Of a DNA stretch of 8,612 nucleotides, positions 6,569 through 8,612 are shown piece after piece. Below the pieces are notes generated by a model that searched no databases, had not been told where the DNA came from, and saw nothing but the letters and a program-made list of their open reading frames with translations. Source of the DNA: Thiotrichaceae bacterium. GTDB lineage: Bacteria; Pseudomonadota; Gammaproteobacteria; Thiotrichales; Thiotrichaceae. Numbering within the stretch: the first letter of the stretch is position 1; the number at the start of each line of letters is the position of its first letter. The translations under genes and the position numbers were made by a program. The stretch is from NCBI GenBank assembly GCA_026992705.1, contig JALWYT010000040.1:1-8612 (forward strand), in the 5' to 3' direction.

Positions 6569-6597
6569 TTGAAAATAATTTGAATAGTTACTAAAAA
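6569..6597 (+). promoter_or_regulatory. Candidate internal promoter for the roadblock gene
   Basis: TTGAAA (6569-6574, five of six -35 positions) is followed after exactly 17 nt by TAAAAA (6592-6597, four of six -10 positions). The predicted start near 6604 leaves a short leader ending in the strong AAAGGAG site. It would allow the small roadblock protein to be made in excess over the GTPase. The -10 is poor and the region AT-rich. Confidence 0.3.
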
Positions 6598-6620
6598 AAC
6601 AAATACTAAAGGAGAACATC

Positions 6621-6983
6621 ATGCGTTCTGAAATGCTTAATTCCATTTTAAGTGATTTAAATGGTTCTACTGCGGATATTGAAGCGTCTGCGGTACTTTC
6701 AACTGATGGTTTAATGATGGCAGCCTTATTACCTGCAGGAATGGATGAAGATCGCGTAGGTGCGATGAGTGCTGCACTATTATCACTAGGTGATAGAACA
6801 TCAGAAGAATTAAATCGAGGTGCCTTAGAACAAGTATTAATCAAAGGTGATAATGGTTATATCTTAATGACACACGCAGGCAATGAAGCAGTTGTGACAA
6901 TTCTGGCAAAACCTAATGCACGTTTGGGTTTAATCTTTCTTGATGTAAAACGTGCTGCAGAAAATATTGCTAAAATTTTATAA
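6621..6983 (+). CDS. Roadblock/LC7 domain protein (MglB-like)
   Basis: A 120-residue single-domain roadblock/LC7 protein, the family of MglB and CvnB that acts as partner or GTPase-activating protein for Ras-like GTPases. Characteristic features are the opening helix MLNSILSDLNG, the strand pair SAVLSTDGLMMAALLPAGMD (23-42), the helix VGAMSAALLSLGDRTSEEL, the strands LEQVLIKGDNGYILMTHAG and AVVTILAK, and the closing helix VKRAAENIAKIL. The start is fixed by the best ribosome site in the window, AAAGGAG at 6608-6614, six bases before ATG. It lies 70 nt after the previous gene, has its own possible promoter, and precedes the FimV-like gene by 208 nt. Protein abundance is likely higher than that of its neighbours. 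Confidence 0.93.
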   Translation: MRSEMLNSILSDLNGSTADIEASAVLSTDGLMMAALLPAGMDEDRVGAMSAALLSLGDRTSEELNRGALEQVLIKGDNGYILMTHAGNEAVVTILAKPNARLGLIFLDVKRAAENIAKIL

Positions 6984-7005
6984 AACACTTAGGAACTTGC
7001 CTGAA

Positions 7006-7053
7006 AATAATGAAGCTATTACAGACAGCTGAATTTAGCGAGACTCCATTATT
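7006..7053 (+). repeat. Long-range inverted repeat in the fimV leader
   Basis: AATAATGAAG (7006-7015) faces CTCCATTATT (7044-7053) with one mismatch. An inner GCTA (7015-7018) / TAGC (7036-7039) lies within the intervening stretch. Its right arm shares 7049-7053 with the next hairpin, so the two structures cannot form at once. It lies just after the roadblock gene stop. Confidence 0.35.
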
Positions 7054-7077
7054 CCCATGCTTTTAGTATGGGGATGA
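7049..7077 (+). repeat. 12-bp imperfect hairpin, possible IS200/IS605-end-like structure
   Basis: TTATTCCCATGC (7049-7060) pairs with GTATGGGGATGA (7066-7077) around the loop TTTTA, including G-U pairs. There is no T run on either strand, so it is not a classic terminator. The CCCATGC-TTTTAG-TATGGGGATGAATAC pattern recalls the subterminal hairpins at right ends of IS200/IS605-family elements, but no transposase, TnpB or left end is seen here. Confidence 0.4.
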
Positions 7078-7080
7078 ATA

Positions 7081-7095
7081 CAGTAATTATTACTG
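7081..7095. promoter_or_regulatory. Perfect 15-bp dyad, candidate operator upstream of fimV
   Basis: CAGTAAT (7081-7087) and ATTACTG (7089-7095) are perfect inverted copies around a single central T, 97 bp before the FimV-like start codon. Odd 15-bp palindromes of this form are typical for dimeric helix-turn-helix regulators. No convincing -35/-10 pair was found in 6984-7191, so its relation to a promoter cannot be set. Confidence 0.4.
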
Positions 7096-7161
7096 CTAAA
7101 TAAAGTTTAATCTCCAAAATGTTCAAATCATAAATTTCACAAGCACACTACTAAAGGGTTC

Positions 7162-7183
7162 GTAGAACAATTTCTACTGAGGA
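7162..7183 (+). promoter_or_regulatory. Hairpin abutting the fimV ribosome-binding site
   Basis: GTAGAA (7162-7167) and TTCTAC (7172-7177) form a perfect 6-bp stem with a CAAT loop. The ribosome site TGAGGA (7178-7183) begins directly after it, and the ATG follows eight bases later. A stem here leaves the ribosome site open but could position or modulate initiation. Confidence 0.35.
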
Positions 7184-7191
7184 TATTCAAA

Positions 7192-8612
7192 ATGAGTAGT
7201 TACATACAACAATATGTTACACAAAATAAAAAAATAAAAAAAGCCTCATATGCTATCGTGTTAACTATCTTATTAAGCAGTGTATTACTATCCTCTACTG
7301 TATTCGCAGATACAATGTATGAAGTGAAGCCTGGTGATAGCCTTTCTAAAATTGTTGCTAAAAACTATCCTGATGTTGCTAAACAGTCTCACGACATTAT
7401 TATGCAATATCTTCTTGAAAAAAACCCTGATGCTTTTTCTAAAAAAAATATTAATAGTTTGCGTGTAGGAAAAACATTGAGGTTAATAGATAAGGAAAAA
7501 ATTCAAGACTTAAAACCTGAACTAGTAACAGTAACATCTAAGACTATAACTGCGACTATATTTAAAAAGCTTCAAGAAGAAAATAAGAGTTTACAAAAAC
7601 AAATAAAAGAACTGAAAGCAAAACTTGCTTCTAATAAACAATCATCATCTCAAATTGAACAAAAAGGTGATGAACAAGTACTAGCAAATAATGCAAAGCT
7701 ATTCGAAGACTTAAAAGAAGCCAATAAAAAGATAGCCGATTTACAAACTCAAATTGAACAATTAAATGCTTTAGTTGATAAGTATGAAAAAGAGCAAAAA
7801 GAAGCAAGTCAATCAGCTGAAAATACAGCAACTAGCGATGGAAAAAGTGTTGAGGATTTAAAAACTGAATTAGAGCAACTACGATCCTTAGTTACGAAAT
7901 ATGAGGCAGATCAAGAAGATGCTGATGCACAAATTCAAAAATTACAAGAGCAATTAAAAGCCGTAGGTGCTAACCCCCAAACAGAAGATACTGCAGATAC
8001 TGCGTCAACATCAAATGATGAAATTGCAAATTTACAAGCTGAAATTGAATCACTAAAACAAGAAAATACAATACTAAAAGAACAACTCGATGCTGCCAAA
8101 ACACAATCTTCTCAAGATACAGCAACAATTAAGCAACTTCAAGATCAATTAGCAACAAACAATCATTCCTCAGAAGCTAAGCAAGTTGCATCAAACACAG
8201 CCACAACACCACAAAAATCATCAGGTTCTGGTTTAGCCATTTTCTCTTGGTTATTACCATTGTTAACAATATTGATTGGGCTTTACTTATTATTACGTCT
8301 AATCAAACGTATGCGTGATAAAAAAGCCACAGAAGAATTTAAAGCAGCAATGGTTACAACAGCCTCTGCTAACACGGCAACCGCCTTTGGAATTGATGGT
8401 AGTGCTCCTGCTCCTTACCAAGAAGTACACTCAAATAATAATGGCACAAGTTCAAATGCTATAGAAGAAGAGGATTCTTTAGAAGCTGCTGTTAAATTAA
8501 ATATTGCAAAAGCTTATTTTGAGCTACAAGACCAAGAAGCCGCTAATGAAATCTTGCAAGAAGTTATGATTGAAGGTAGCCGCAAACAAAAAGAAGAAGC
8601 TGAAAAACTAGT
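7192..8612 (+). CDS. fimV: FimV-like polar hub / type IV pilus assembly protein (partial)
   Basis: The first 473 codons plus two bases are present; the gene continues past the window. FimV/HubP proteins are inner-membrane polar hubs that bind peptidoglycan and organise type IV pili and signalling at the pole. Residues 1-39 are a long signal peptide cut after VFA|D. A LysM domain follows (about 43-98, starting YEVKPGDSLSKI and ending RVGKTLRL). A Gln/Glu/Lys-rich periplasmic coiled coil spans about 124-335, with an internal repeat. A single TM helix (about 348-368, LAIFSWLLPLLTILIGLYLLL) is followed by basic residues. The cytoplasmic part ends in the FimV signature LNIAKAYFELQDQEAANEIL (437-456) then QEVMIEGSRKQKEEAEKL. 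Start: TGAGGA 8 nt before ATG. The periplasmic part seems short for the family. Lying after the GTPase/roadblock genes, it is the likely partner or target of that module. Confidence 0.85.
   Translation, partial: MSSYIQQYVTQNKKIKKASYAIVLTILLSSVLLSSTVFADTMYEVKPGDSLSKIVAKNYPDVAKQSHDIIMQYLLEKNPDAFSKKNINSLRVGKTLRLIDKEKIQDLKPELVTVTSKTITATIFKKLQEENKSLQKQIKELKAKLASNKQSSSQIEQKGDEQVLANNAKLFEDLKEANKKIADLQTQIEQLNALVDKYEKEQKEASQSAENTATSDGKSVEDLKTELEQLRSLVTKYEADQEDADAQIQKLQEQLKAVGANPQTEDTADTASTSNDEIANLQAEIESLKQENTILKEQLDAAKTQSSQDTATIKQLQDQLATNNHSSEAKQVASNTATTPQKSSGSGLAIFSWLLPLLTILIGLYLLLRLIKRMRDKKATEEFKAAMVTTASANTATAFGIDGSAPAPYQEVHSNNNGTSSNAIEEEDSLEAAVKLNIAKAYFELQDQEAANEILQEVMIEGSRKQKEEAEKL
7741..7920 (+). 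repeat. Two-copy degenerate repeat in the FimV coiled coil
   Basis: Residues 184-204 (LQTQIEQLNALVDKYEKEQKE) and the segment from 223 (LKTELEQLRSLVTKYEADQED) align without gaps at a 39-residue (117-nt) offset. They share the L-x-T-x-(I/L)-EQL-x-x-LV-x-KYE pattern. The DNA copies (7741-7803 and 7858-7920) have diverged mostly at silent positions, so the duplication is old and the protein pattern appears selected. Confidence 0.7.

Noticed and set aside
6560..6844. Minus-strand open frame over the roadblock gene
   Set aside because: The plus-strand roadblock protein has a strong ribosome site and a recognisable fold; the antisense product is Ser-rich and unsupported.
7049..7077. Hairpin as a Rho-independent terminator of the GTPase module
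   Set aside because: No T run follows on either strand, so it is listed as a structural repeat only.
7631..7831. Minus-strand open frame within the FimV-like gene
   Set aside because: It is the antisense shadow of the Gln/Lys-rich coiled coil; the plus frame is continuous with signal peptide, LysM and TM.
1..8612. CRISPR arrays, tRNA or rRNA genes, intact insertion sequences
   Set aside because: No regularly spaced direct repeats, tRNA-like cloverleafs or transposase motifs were seen on either strand.

Overview
The window looks like a chromosomal segment of an AT-rich gammaproteobacterium. RuvA and RuvB are full-length and of proteobacterial type, and the right end encodes a FimV-like type IV pilus assembly and polarity protein, a family of Pseudomonadales and related groups. 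I lean towards a Moraxellaceae-like lineage, but this rests on general protein character and not on a database search.

Left part (1-2600): ruvA and ruvB form a tight pair (4-nt gap) encoding the Holliday-junction branch-migration motor. They are followed by a stand-alone gene for a DUF4743-type Nudix hydrolase. This family includes the Nudix enzymes that clear damaged thiamin diphosphate. A small convergent minus-strand gene (2597-2956) encodes a one-pass inner-membrane protein with a long cytoplasmic coiled coil.

Central part (about 3200-6983): five co-directional genes form a compact module that I find the most interesting part of the window. In order they encode a cytosolic protein whose C-terminus resembles the TPR-like segment of FimV; a protein with a degenerate receiver-like N-terminus, a Lys-rich linker, a conserved C-terminal domain and a MinD-like amphipathic tail; a COG2229/MglA-type small Ras-like GTPase; a winged-helix-like protein with a probable roadblock-like C-terminal half; and an MglB-type roadblock/LC7 protein. 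The middle genes are separated by 7 nt or overlap by 4 nt, which implies co-translation.

Right part (6984-8612): a 208-nt leader rich in inverted repeats precedes a FimV-like gene that runs off the window. It encodes a signal peptide, a LysM domain, a periplasmic coiled coil, a TM helix and the start of the cytoplasmic TPR region.

Taken together, a GTPase, a probable roadblock regulator, a pseudo-receiver protein and a FimV-domain adaptor sit next to the polar hub FimV. This suggests a Ras-like polarity or pilus-control switch analogous to Myxococcus MglA/MglB/RomR or the Streptomyces conservons, built around FimV. That functional link is inference from domains and gene order. The ruvAB stretch is visibly richer in GC than the module: 29 of 60 bases at 781-840 against 17 of 60 at 4561-4620, by hand count.
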